In this document: piece after piece, positions 1 through 6,522 of the stretch
How the letters are laid out: each line of letters opens with the position of its first letter
Position numbering within the stretch: the stretch's first letter is position 1
Source of the DNA: Kiritimatiellia bacterium
GTDB taxonomy: Bacteria; Verrucomicrobiota; Kiritimatiellia; RFP12; UBA1067
DNA: 14,616 nucleotides
Direction: 5' to 3'
Assembly: GCA_904502135.1 (NCBI GenBank)
Contig: CAJGDE010000048.1
Location: forward strand, 1 to 14,616
Made by a program: the position numbers and the translations under genes
The notes under the pieces: generated by a model
Seen by the model: only the letters and a program-made list of their open reading frames with translations
Told to the model about the DNA's origin: nothing
Databases searched by the model: none

Positions 1-624
1 AGCGGCGATATAGCCGACTGGAATTACCGAACGCGCCTGAGAAGAGCGAAGAGCGCCGCGCGCGGATTCGTCCGGCGTATTAATAACGGTTCTGCGATGC
101 CATGCACCCTCGGGCGGAGAAACTTCCCGGTCGTTTAAAACCGTCTGATTACCGCGGTAATTCAACATCAATACGACAGGAACCTTTTCTTTATTCTCCG
201 ACACTATCCGCCCGCCGGCCACTTTATGATTATCGCCGCAGATTTTATTGGGCAGAACTAGAAGCCAATCGATGAATGGGCCTGTCTTATCTGCCTTAAA
301 CCACATTCTATATTGCCTACGAATGCCAAGGGAAGCTAAGGTAGGGCCCTCTTCGATAAGCTCCACAACGACATTTTCCGGCTGAGGCGGAGGCTGACCA
401 TACATTTCTTTCGCGAAAATATCAAGAATTTCCGCGCGGCGCGCCGGCCATTGAGAGGGCTCGGTAAGTTTCTTTGACGAAGCAAATGTGAGCGGATCTT
501 CCAGCGTATAGCCGGCGACCTTTGAGTCGTCGTAGTTAGGCTCGCGCGCATTAACCGATGACACCGCCGCCAAAGAAATCACTGATGCGGCAAAAAGCGA
601 ATATACCTTATTTTTATTTTTCAT
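1..624 (-). CDS. Secreted CE15-like glucuronoyl esterase, N-terminal part (cut by window edge)
   Basis: The reading frame is open for 208 codons from an ATG at 624 to the left edge, so the C-terminal part, including any Ser-His-Glu/Asp catalytic residues, is outside the window. Residues 1-26 form a signal peptide: a Lys/Asn-rich start, a hydrophobic stretch and an A-x-A-like end (VNA|RE). The mature start NYDDSKVAGYTLEDPL, then a PARRAEILDIFAKEMYG segment and a VVLMLNYRGNQTV strand resemble the N-terminal region of CE15 family proteins. These cleave the ester between glucuronic acid of xylan and lignin alcohols, or related uronate esters. Family assignment is from remembered motif resemblance; another secreted alpha/beta-hydrolase such as an acetyl xylan esterase is possible. 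It starts 8 nt after the trmL stop. No Shine-Dalgarno sequence precedes the ATG; an extended -10 lies there instead. Confidence 0.72.
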   Translation of the reverse strand, partial: MKNKNKVYSLFAASVISLAAVSSVNAREPNYDDSKVAGYTLEDPLTFASSKKLTEPSQWPARRAEILDIFAKEMYGQPPPQPENVVVELIEEGPTLASLGIRRQYRMWFKADKTGPFIDWLLVLPNKICGDNHKVAGGRIVSENKEKVPVVLMLNYRGNQTVLNDREVSPPEGAWHRRTVINTPDESARGALRSSQARSVIPVGYIAA

Positions 625-631
625 GCCGAAT

Positions 632-640
632 ATTATACCA
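632..640 (-). promoter_or_regulatory. Extended -10 promoter for the CE15-like gene
   Basis: On the minus strand the sequence TGG-TATAAT is a perfect TGn plus TATAAT extended -10 (hexamer at 632-637). Only 7 nt separate it from the ATG at 624, so transcription would begin at or within a base or two of the start codon, giving a leaderless message. The hexamer contains the trmL stop codon (TAA at 633-635). There is no convincing -35 at 16-18 nt, which an extended -10 can tolerate. The start-site position is inferred from spacing only. Confidence 0.5.
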
Positions 641-1097
641 AATCGCAAAACGATATTTGACGATAACATTCGTAAGCGGCTATTGAAACTGCGTTGGCTA
701 GATTTATTGATCGCGCGTGTTCTCCCGGCATGGGAATTTTAAAAAGGCGATCTTTATAACGCTCATAAAATTCCGGCGGCAGGCCAGAGCCTTCATTGCC
801 AAAAACAAGAGCGTCGGACTTCTCGAATCTACACTCATACAAAGAGCGCTCGCCATGCGTCGAAAGCATGAAAAGACGCTGGGGCTTTTCCGATTCAAGA
901 TAATCTTCCCATGTGTCATGAATACGAAGATCGAGATTCTTCCAATAATCTAGCCCCGCTCTTTCTACCGCCTTTTCATCTAAGCGAAAACCAAGGGGCT
1001 TAATCAAATTAAGAGTTATACCCAAGCCAACGCAAAGTCTTCCGATCGCACCTGTATTGTGGGGAATCTGAGGGCGCACTAAAACGATTGAAAACAT
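633..1097 (-). CDS. trmL: tRNA (cytidine/uridine(34)-2'-O)-methyltransferase TrmL
   Basis: This 154-residue protein belongs to the SPOUT (trefoil-knot) methyltransferases of the TrmL/YibK type, which 2'-O-methylate the wobble nucleotide of certain tRNA-Leu species using S-adenosylmethionine. All three signature regions are visible: PQIPHNTG near residues 9-16, LVFGNEGSGLP near 97-107, and IPMPGEHARSINLANAVSIA near 121-140, which together build the cofactor knot. Length matches the family (about 155). A strong AAGGAGA site lies 4 nt before the ATG. It follows tRNA-Gln by about 80 nt with no terminator hairpin between, so it may be read from the tRNA promoter; a weak TATAAA at 1130-1135 could be its own -10. 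The name rests on clear motif order and length. Confidence 0.93.
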   Translation of the reverse strand: MFSIVLVRPQIPHNTGAIGRLCVGLGITLNLIKPLGFRLDEKAVERAGLDYWKNLDLRIHDTWEDYLESEKPQRLFMLSTHGERSLYECRFEKSDALVFGNEGSGLPPEFYERYKDRLFKIPMPGEHARSINLANAVSIAAYECYRQISFCDLV

Positions 1098-1180
1098 CTC
1101 TTCTCCTTAGGATCTGACGAACATTTTCTTTTATAGACAAAATGCGGCTGTAAGCTGATAAAAAACTTGGGGATTTTTAA

Positions 1181-1254
1181 TGGTTGCCTCGCAGGGACTC
1201 GAACCCCAACAAGCAGAATCAGAATCTGCGGTGCTACCATTACACCACGAGGCA
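1181..1254 (-). tRNA. tRNA-Gln (anticodon CTG)
   Basis: A 74-nt cloverleaf with the 3' CCA encoded (TGG at 1181-1183 on the + strand). The acceptor stem TGCCTCG pairs fully with CGAGGCA, the anticodon stem GCAGA/TCTGC encloses loop TTCTGAT with CTG at 34-36, and the T arm contains TTCGAGT. It reads CAG codons. It is the second gene of a tRNA pair, 22 nt after tRNA-Asp. Confidence 0.95.
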
Positions 1255-1276
1255 AACTCGTTGTCACCTTCCGTAC

Positions 1277-1353
1277 TGGCGGGGTCGACGGGGCTCGAAC
1301 CCGCAACCCCCGGATCGACAGTCCAGTGCGCTAACCAATTGCGCCACAACCCC
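1277..1353 (-). tRNA. tRNA-Asp (anticodon GTC)
   Basis: A 77-nt cloverleaf with encoded CCA. Acceptor GGGGTTG pairs with CGACCCC (one G-T pair), the D arm is GCGCAATTGGTTAGCGC, the anticodon stem CTGGA/TCCGG encloses loop CTGTCGA giving GTC, and the T arm contains GGTTCGAGCC. The discriminator is G, as usual for tRNA-Asp. First gene after the promoter at 1375-1404. Confidence 0.96.
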
Positions 1354-1374
1354 GTGTTCCGTGAAAGTGCGAGT

Positions 1375-1404
1375 ATTATATCATAAATTCGCACAGTAGC
1401 ACAA
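1375..1404 (-). promoter_or_regulatory. Promoter of the tRNA-Asp/tRNA-Gln (and possibly trmL) unit
   Basis: The minus strand shows TTGTGC (-35, 1399-1404), an 18-nt spacer and a perfect TATAAT (-10, 1375-1380), about 21 nt before the mature tRNA-Asp 5' end. An A-rich tract at about 1411-1426, just upstream of the -35, could act as an UP element, as is common for stable RNA promoters. Confidence 0.75.
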
Positions 1405-1432
1405 GGGGGTATTTTAATTTTTTTTTACGCTA

Positions 1433-1461
1433 TTGACCAATGTGAAAAAAAATAATAATAT
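1433..1461 (+). promoter_or_regulatory. Rubrerythrin promoter
   Basis: TTGACC (1433-1438), a 17-nt A-rich spacer and TAATAT (1456-1461) form a plausible sigma70-type promoter 35 nt before the rubrerythrin ATG. It is arranged back to back with the tRNA promoter. No clear PerR-type palindrome is seen. Confidence 0.6.
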
Positions 1462-1496
1462 ACCACCCAACAAAACACAAAGAAAGGAACAGACAA

Positions 1497-2030
1497 ATGG
1501 AACTTAAAGGAAGCAAAACAGAGAAGAACCTCTGGTACGCTTTTGCAGGCGAATCGCAGGCCCGCAACAAGTACGATTACTTCGCGTCGAAGGCAAAAAA
1601 AGAGGGCTTTGAACAGATAGCAGCAATTTTCCAGGAAACTGCCCTTAATGAAAAAGAGCACGCCAAACTTTGGTTTAAGGCTCTTAACGGTATTAGCGAT
1701 ACACGCGCCAATCTTCTCGCCGCCGCCGCTGGTGAACATGAAGAATGGACCGATATGTACAAGCGCTTTGCCGAGGAGGCGAAAGAAGAAGGCTTCGAGG
1801 AGCTCGCTTTTCTCTTCTCCAAAGTGGCCGAGGTTGAAGCTCACCACGAAAAGCGCTACCGTAAGCTCGTCGAGAACATTGAAAAAGGCGAAGTTTGGGT
1901 TCGTATCGGCCAAAACCGTTGGCAATGCCGCAACTGCGGTGCAATCGTCGAGGGTGAAGCAGCTCCTGAAAAATGCCCCGTCTGCGCTCATCCCAAGGCT
2001 TACTTCCAGCTTGAAGCCAACAACTTCTGA
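1497..2030 (+). CDS. rbr: Rubrerythrin
   Basis: A 177-residue cytosolic non-haem iron protein that reduces hydrogen peroxide with electrons from rubredoxin or NADH-linked donors, typical of anaerobes. The N-terminal four-helix ferritin-like domain carries the diiron ligands: E19 in the GESQARNKY motif, E52 and H55 in EKEHA, E94 and E97 around the second helix pair, and E114/H117 in EAHHEKRY. The C-terminal rubredoxin-like domain has two CxxC pairs, C144/C147 and C160/C163, for the Fe(SCys)4 site. AAAGGA at 1483-1488 lies 8 nt before the ATG. It is a single-gene unit with its own promoter and terminator and the only well-supported gene on this strand. Ligand numbering is read by analogy to the classical rubrerythrin pattern. 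Confidence 0.96.
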   Translation: MELKGSKTEKNLWYAFAGESQARNKYDYFASKAKKEGFEQIAAIFQETALNEKEHAKLWFKALNGISDTRANLLAAAAGEHEEWTDMYKRFAEEAKEEGFEELAFLFSKVAEVEAHHEKRYRKLVENIEKGEVWVRIGQNRWQCRNCGAIVEGEAAPEKCPVCAHPKAYFQLEANNF

Positions 2031-2050
2031 TAAAGCGAATAAAAGCCTAA

Positions 2051-2085
2051 AAAAAAACGCCCTCGCCAAAGCGAGGGTGTTTTTT
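2051..2085. terminator. Bidirectional intrinsic terminator between rubrerythrin and rho
   Basis: A 9-bp stem (2058-2066 with 2071-2079, one G-T pair) closes a 4-nt loop. It is preceded by seven A residues and followed by a T run at 2080-2085, so it reads as hairpin plus U-tract on both strands. It lies 28 nt after the rubrerythrin stop and 22 nt beyond the rho stop, between two converging genes. Confidence 0.9.
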
Positions 2086-2106
2086 ATCTCCTGCAACTAT
2101 CGACGC

Positions 2107-3666
2107 TCAGATGTTTTTAAGATCGAGCGCGAGCAAAAATTCCGGATTGGACTGTGTTTTCTTTAGAGAGTTAAGAACGGACTTCATGGCCGATTCGCTG
2201 CCCGCGGGCGCAAGAATGCGCCTTAGGCCCCAAGTCTTCTCAAGTTCAAGCGGATCAAGAAGAAGATCTTCTTTTCGAGTGCCTGATTTCTCAATATCGA
2301 TCGCCGGAAAAATTCTCTTGTCGGCGAGAGAGCGGTCAAGCACGATCTCCATGTTGCCCGTGCCTTTAAACTCTTCAAAGATAACCTCGTCCATACGCGA
2401 GCCCGTATCAACAAGACCCGTAGCTATGATCGTGAGAGAGCCGCCGCCTTCGATGTTGCGCGCCGCTCCGAAAAAGCGCTTGGGTCTATGCATCGCAAGC
2501 GCATCAACGCCGCCCGTCAGAATCTTGCCGGAATGCGGCTGAACGGTATTATAGGCGCGAGCCATACGCGTTATCGAATCCATGAGAATAATCACATCAC
2601 GCCCGTTTTCCACCTGGCGCTTTGACATCTCCAAAACCATTTCCGTCACATTGACATGGTGCTGAGGCTCCTCGTCAAATGTGGAAGAAAGAACCATGGC
2701 CTTGGTGTTGCGCTGCATATCGGTAACTTCTTCAGGTCTCTCGTCGATAAGAAGAATAATGAGCATCGCTTCAGGATGATTCGCCGAAATGGCGTTAGCC
2801 ATTTTCTGAAGAAGAACGGTCTTGCCGACACGCGGGGGCGCGATGATAAGACCGCGCTGGCCAAAACCTATTGGCGTGAACATATCTATCACACGAGTTG
2901 AATATTCCTTGGCCGTTGTTTCCAAAATTATTCGCCTGGTCGGAAATGTAGCCGTCAAATTTTCAAAATGGACAACTCGCGCCGCCACGGATGGCTCCTT
3001 GCCGTTTACAGTATTTACATTCCCAAGGCAGAAAAAGCGATCACGGTCTCTGGGGTCGCGAATCGGCCCTTCTATGACGTCTCCCGTTCTCAATGCATGG
3101 CGACGAATCTGCTGCTGAGTGACAAAGACATCTTCAGGGCAGGCAAGAAAGTTGTTTTTAGCCGAACGCAGAAAGCCGTGACCTTCGCGGACAATCTCAA
3201 GACATCCAGAGGCAAGCACCGCGCCACCTTTTGAAAGATACGAACGGATGGCCGCAAAGATAAGCTCATGCTTGCGGTAAGTGCCGAGCTCTTCAGGATC
3301 GGCGCCAGGCATCATCTTCTCTACAATGAGCGGCGCCTCCCAGGTCTGAATGTCCGCCAGGCGAAACTCCGGCAACTCAGGATTGCGGTTTTGTTTTACC
3401 TGCGCCTGAACGTTTTCCTCCGTGCGCTGCTCACTTGGCAAAGGCGCGTTAAGAAGAGGATTTACCGACTCCTCGCCGTTAGCGCCCCTTATCGGAGAAT
3501 TATTCTTCTGCTGCTGACGATGCTGAAAATTCTTGTGAAACTGTTTTTTCGATCTCGCCGGCTGCGCCTGCTGAGGGGCCTGGGGCGCCTGCTGTGGCTT
3601 GGGCTGCTGATTTTGGGGCTTTGCCGTATTCATAGCCCCCGCAAAAACATCAAATTCTTCCGCCAT
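2107..3666 (-). CDS. rho: Transcription termination factor Rho with a disordered N-terminal extension
   Basis: A 519-residue hexameric RNA-dependent ATPase that ends transcription. Residues 1-100 are low-complexity, rich in Gln, Pro and Asn, and probably disordered. After that come the Rho N-terminal helical domain (about 101-150), the cold-shock-like primary RNA-binding domain (about 152-225, with REGHGFLRS) and the RecA-type ATPase domain. The Walker A is APPRVGKT (276-283), the catalytic Glu lies in LIDERPEEV (E309), Walker B ends at D363, the R-loop region is GKILTGGVDALAMHRPKR, and a probable arginine finger is R445. The protein is about 100 residues longer than E. coli Rho, nearly all at the N terminus. 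It follows coaE with 2 nt between stop and start; its ribosome site AAAGGAGAA is formed by the last coaE codons. Confidence 0.97.
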   Translation of the reverse strand: MAEEFDVFAGAMNTAKPQNQQPKPQQAPQAPQQAQPARSKKQFHKNFQHRQQQKNNSPIRGANGEESVNPLLNAPLPSEQRTEENVQAQVKQNRNPELPEFRLADIQTWEAPLIVEKMMPGADPEELGTYRKHELIFAAIRSYLSKGGAVLASGCLEIVREGHGFLRSAKNNFLACPEDVFVTQQQIRRHALRTGDVIEGPIRDPRDRDRFFCLGNVNTVNGKEPSVAARVVHFENLTATFPTRRIILETTAKEYSTRVIDMFTPIGFGQRGLIIAPPRVGKTVLLQKMANAISANHPEAMLIILLIDERPEEVTDMQRNTKAMVLSSTFDEEPQHHVNVTEMVLEMSKRQVENGRDVIILMDSITRMARAYNTVQPHSGKILTGGVDALAMHRPKRFFGAARNIEGGGSLTIIATGLVDTGSRMDEVIFEEFKGTGNMEIVLDRSLADKRIFPAIDIEKSGTRKEDLLLDPLELEKTWGLRRILAPAGSESAMKSVLNSLKKTQSNPEFLLALDLKNI

Positions 3667-3668
3667 AT

Positions 3669-4217
3669 CTATTCTCCTTTAAACTCTTTTCTTATTTCTT
3701 CAGCGAGAAATGCTATTTTCTCTTTTAATTTTTCAATTGTTGAATCATTGACGATAACGAAATCGGAGCGCGCGGCCTTCTCCTCTGTAGGCATTTGCGA
3801 GGCGATTCGTTTTTCCGCCTCGTCTTTGGTGTATCCCCTTGTTAAACACATGCGCTCTATCTGCAGATCAACGGGACTGATTACGGTTACAACCTTGCCA
3901 AAAAGCCCTTCCCAGCCCACCTCAAAAAGAAGAGGCACGACGACAATGGGCGGCCATTTCGTTCTTGAGGCGATGAAAGACTCAATGCGCTCTTTCACTA
4001 TCGGATGCACTCTCGCTTCGAGTTCTTTTCTCGCCGCAGGATTATTGAAGACGACTTTTGCCAATCTTCGGCGCTCGTCTTCAGGTATAATCTCATGGAC
4101 TATATCATCTGCATCTATCGTCTCAAACCCCAAATCCCTGAAATACTTAGCCACCTGCGATTTGCCGCAAGCTATGCCGCCAGTCAATGCGATTGCTTTT
4201 TTGATGGATTGTTCCAT
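3669..4217 (-). CDS. coaE: Dephospho-CoA kinase, shortened
   Basis: CoaE phosphorylates the ribose 3'-OH of dephospho-CoA, the last step of coenzyme A synthesis. The P-loop is LTGGIACGKS (residues 11-20), DADD follows at 35-38, then HPIV at 71-74, the VVPLLFE strand at 93-99 and the lid/C-terminal pattern R..Q....EEK...DFVI.N. It has 182 residues where about 200 is usual. The missing 20-odd residues lie between DADD and the RRRLAKVVFNNP helix, where most homologues carry a loop ending near ADG.L.R. The core catalytic motifs are intact, so it may still be active. No clear Shine-Dalgarno precedes the ATG. It lies 28 nt after tRNA-Met and directly before rho. Confidence 0.9.
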   Translation of the reverse strand: MEQSIKKAIALTGGIACGKSQVAKYFRDLGFETIDADDIVHEIIPEDERRRLAKVVFNNPAARKELEARVHPIVKERIESFIASRTKWPPIVVVPLLFEVGWEGLFGKVVTVISPVDLQIERMCLTRGYTKDEAEKRIASQMPTEEKAARSDFVIVNDSTIEKLKEKIAFLAEEIRKEFKGE

Positions 4218-4245
4218 TCAGATTCTAAATTTTCAGGGAAATAAA

Positions 4246-4321
4246 TGGTGGCGAAGGAGGGGCTCGAACCCTCGACCCAAGGCTTATGAGTCCTTTGCTC
4301 TACCAACTGAGCTACCTCGCC
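4246..4321 (-). tRNA. tRNA-Met (anticodon CAT), probably elongator
   Basis: A 76-nt cloverleaf with encoded CCA and discriminator A. Acceptor GGCGAGG pairs with CTTCGCC (one G-T), the D arm is GCTCAGTTGGTAGAGC, and the anticodon loop is CTCATAA. It is not an initiator: position 1 pairs with 72 and the GGG/CCC anticodon stem is absent. The innermost anticodon-stem pair (31/39) is A-G, a mismatch. CAT also occurs in the tRNA-Ile that is modified to lysidine, which sequence alone does not fully exclude. Confidence 0.9.
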
Positions 4322-4374
4322 AGGTCTTAACATCTGCTATTAAAGAGCGCGCCCTTTTAACAGCAACGAGATAT

Positions 4375-4404
4375 ATTTTATCAAAAATTGGTTCCGAAAG
4401 TCAA
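4375..4404 (-). promoter_or_regulatory. Promoter of the tRNA-Met/coaE/rho unit
   Basis: TTGACT (-35, 4399-4404), an 18-nt spacer and TAAAAT (-10, 4375-4380) stand about 50 nt upstream of the tRNA 5' end. The leader between them can fold into a bulged hairpin (arms 4336-4345 and 4354-4364) without a U-tract. No terminator separates the tRNA from coaE, so this promoter probably drives all three genes. Regulation of rho through the leader is speculation. Confidence 0.72.
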
Positions 4405-4446
4405 CTCCACCGGGCGCCCTTACATTGTGCGCTCAATATAAATGTT

Positions 4447-6522
4447 TCATCTGCGGAATATAAAAAACTCAGGTGTCATTTGTTTCAATTCAACTGGCAC
4501 ACGCCAAATCTCATTAGCCCGACCAAGATTCTCAAGGCAGCCATTTGAATCGATGCGAAAAACTTCATGAGCCTGCCATGACTTATCGATAAGCATCTGC
4601 TGATTGTCGCGCACATCTCCTGAAAGATTGTTCACCATAACCATCATTTCTTTTCCATCCTCTGAAACGCTTGCCAAAGTCCATATCCCAGGCGCATTCA
4701 GCGCCATCAACGGAATTGCCCCGGCTTTAGGAGAAAGCTTTCTCAAAAGATTTTGAAAGACCTCCTGCTTTCTCAGATTAAGGAGCCCCGAAGATCTGTT
4801 GCCTATAAGCGATGTCGCTACAACCGCCACACGGCCGCCACGCGAATTTTCGGCAAATGTGAGCGATGGAGTGACAATCTCTCCTCCAACGCCAGAAAAA
4901 CGACACCATATTTCCGTTTTTTTCTGGGGTTTTAATACGGCAAACTGGCGGACCGTCCCTTCCGTTCCTGCGTTAAAAATGTAAAATGCATTCACATCCC
5001 GGCCCCTGCGCTTGATACCGGATAGAGAAAGAATCTCTTCACGAATTACCGGTAACCGCCCCGTAAGAGAAACTACATCCACGCCTAAATCATTACCGAA
5101 CCCGCGCTTTGCAATCAAGGCCGCCGCTTGGGCGTCGACGATCACTGCGCCAGATAGAATACTTGAAAGTTTTTCATCAGAAAGCGTATCGACAATATTG
5201 CCCATCAGAAGATGCGGCGACTTGGCATCTTGGCGCATCGTGTAGGGAATGCCAAACTTCGCCAAGAGGAAAGCCCCTTCCGAAAGCTGCAAATTGCGCC
5301 CTTGCCCATTCCCGCGAGTAAGCGCAAGCGCGTCCGAAGACCAAACGACGTTAACCCCGCAAAGTTTTGCGCGGCGCGAAGTGTTGAAATTGCGAACGAC
5401 TTCAAGCTGCGGCTTAAGCCGGCTGTATTCTTTGGCATAGCCTTCGTCCTCGAACGGATCGTCAAGATACTGTAGACAATAGAACTGAAGATTCTGCGAA
5501 CCCGCGAAAACAGATCCGGACATCAGCGAGCCCATCTGCGAGGCGGATGTAAAAAACCTGTTATGCGGATACGGGTCGGCCTCATAAAGCATTTCTATGT
5601 CTTTGGGCAGGCGCTCAATCGTATAAAACGTATGCGCGATTGCGCCGGGAATCATAGAGGGCGTCGTCTGCGCTCCGTAAATCGATCCGTGCGGGCGGAT
5701 TGCAGGGCGCGTATCGGGCCCTGCAAAAGCTCTTGCGATAGGCTCGATGCTAGCGCCATCAGTCTCGGAGCTGTAGCCCGGCTCGCAAATGCAGATGCGA
5801 ACTGACGGATCCACCTCATCGACGCTCGCGCGAACCTTGCGGGCAAGCGTCACCAACGATTCTCGCACCGTATCCGCGAACGCACGGCGAACCGACAGAT
5901 TTTCCGGCGAAGGAGCGTTAAACGCCTGAGATATCTCGGCGGCCGTAAGCGCATTTGTGTGAATCTTTGAAAAAAGCTCCAGATGGCGCCTGCAGAAGCA
6001 CGCGCCGCCCTTAAGACCTCTGCCCCACGCGAGAGTATAATCATCTTCGATATTCATCATCTTAACGCCGGAGGCGGAGACGACCGATTTTATTTTCTCG
6101 CACCAGTCGCGCTGAAACTCGGGATCAAGCGGACATTTTTTATTGTCCGCGCTTTTATTTCCATACGCATCCTCTATGCTGGCAAAATCCGAAACATAGC
6201 GGATAGACGGAGAGCACCACCAGCCGATTTCAATGTTTTTATGTGAAACACGCTTTGAAATCTCTCCTATTTCGCGCCCCATCCGAACATACAGATTCGA
6301 ACTGAAAGGAGCATACATAACCTCATTGAAGCCAGGGCCGACTATAAAGAAGCGCCTTAATGCCGACTTTTCGTTGATCTGAAGTATATCAGAGGCCATT
6401 TCATCGACTGCGCCTTTGCGCCACATAATCGGCACAAACGGGTCGATTGAACCTGCTAAAACGACAGAACAAAGACCTGCAACAATAAGACTTGATATTG
6501 TACGCCTCATACACGCACGCAT
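4447..6522 (-). CDS. Secreted GH-like protein (TIM-barrel type, GH42-like layout), specificity unknown
   Basis: With the start at 6522 the protein has 691 residues and begins with a signal peptide (MRACMRRTISSLIVAGLCSVVLAG). The frame extends to an ATG at 6591, but that would put a hydrophilic leader before the export signal and overlap the previous gene by 70 nt. The 6522 ATG overlaps the upstream stop as TAATG. Residues about 30-375 look like a (beta/alpha)8 barrel, with candidate acid E159 in NIEDDY and candidate nucleophile E314 in MLYEADPYPHNR; both assignments are inference. Residues about 380-500 resemble the trimerisation-like middle domain of GH42 enzymes. The rest is beta-rich, with NAFYIFNAGTEG and VMVNNLSGD strands. 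I do not recognise a named family. It is last in the long minus-strand run. Confidence 0.7.
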   Translation of the reverse strand: MRACMRRTISSLIVAGLCSVVLAGSIDPFVPIMWRKGAVDEMASDILQINEKSALRRFFIVGPGFNEVMYAPFSSNLYVRMGREIGEISKRVSHKNIEIGWWCSPSIRYVSDFASIEDAYGNKSADNKKCPLDPEFQRDWCEKIKSVVSASGVKMMNIEDDYTLAWGRGLKGGACFCRRHLELFSKIHTNALTAAEISQAFNAPSPENLSVRRAFADTVRESLVTLARKVRASVDEVDPSVRICICEPGYSSETDGASIEPIARAFAGPDTRPAIRPHGSIYGAQTTPSMIPGAIAHTFYTIERLPKDIEMLYEADPYPHNRFFTSASQMGSLMSGSVFAGSQNLQFYCLQYLDDPFEDEGYAKEYSRLKPQLEVVRNFNTSRRAKLCGVNVVWSSDALALTRGNGQGRNLQLSEGAFLLAKFGIPYTMRQDAKSPHLLMGNIVDTLSDEKLSSILSGAVIVDAQAAALIAKRGFGNDLGVDVVSLTGRLPVIREEILSLSGIKRRGRDVNAFYIFNAGTEGTVRQFAVLKPQKKTEIWCRFSGVGGEIVTPSLTFAENSRGGRVAVVATSLIGNRSSGLLNLRKQEVFQNLLRKLSPKAGAIPLMALNAPGIWTLASVSEDGKEMMVMVNNLSGDVRDNQQMLIDKSWQAHEVFRIDSNGCLENLGRANEIWRVPVELKQMTPEFFIFRR

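Noticed and set aside
336..551. Minus-strand ORF of 71 codons near the left edge
   Set aside because: It lies in another frame inside the CE15-like reading frame, which has a signal peptide and family-like motifs.
1079..1399. Several short ORFs on both strands over 1079-1399
   Set aside because: They translate the two tRNA genes and their flanks, a common false-positive pattern.
1411..1426. T-run read as a terminator on the plus strand
   Set aside because: No hairpin precedes it and no plus-strand gene ends there; it fits better as an A-rich region upstream of the tRNA promoter.
1425..2096. Minus-strand ORF of 223 codons opposite rubrerythrin
   Set aside because: It is a Phe/Leu-rich antisense frame of a well-supported gene and covers the terminator and promoter.
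4411..4446. GC palindrome (GGGCGCCC) after the GH-like gene as a terminator
   Set aside because: It has no loop and no T-run, so it cannot form a normal intrinsic terminator.
3268..4548. Long plus-strand ORF of 426 codons opposite coaE, the start of rho and tRNA-Met
   Set aside because: It is antisense to two clear genes and a tRNA, has an improbable Arg/Leu/Ser-rich composition and no recognisable domain; it is a shadow of the minus-strand genes.
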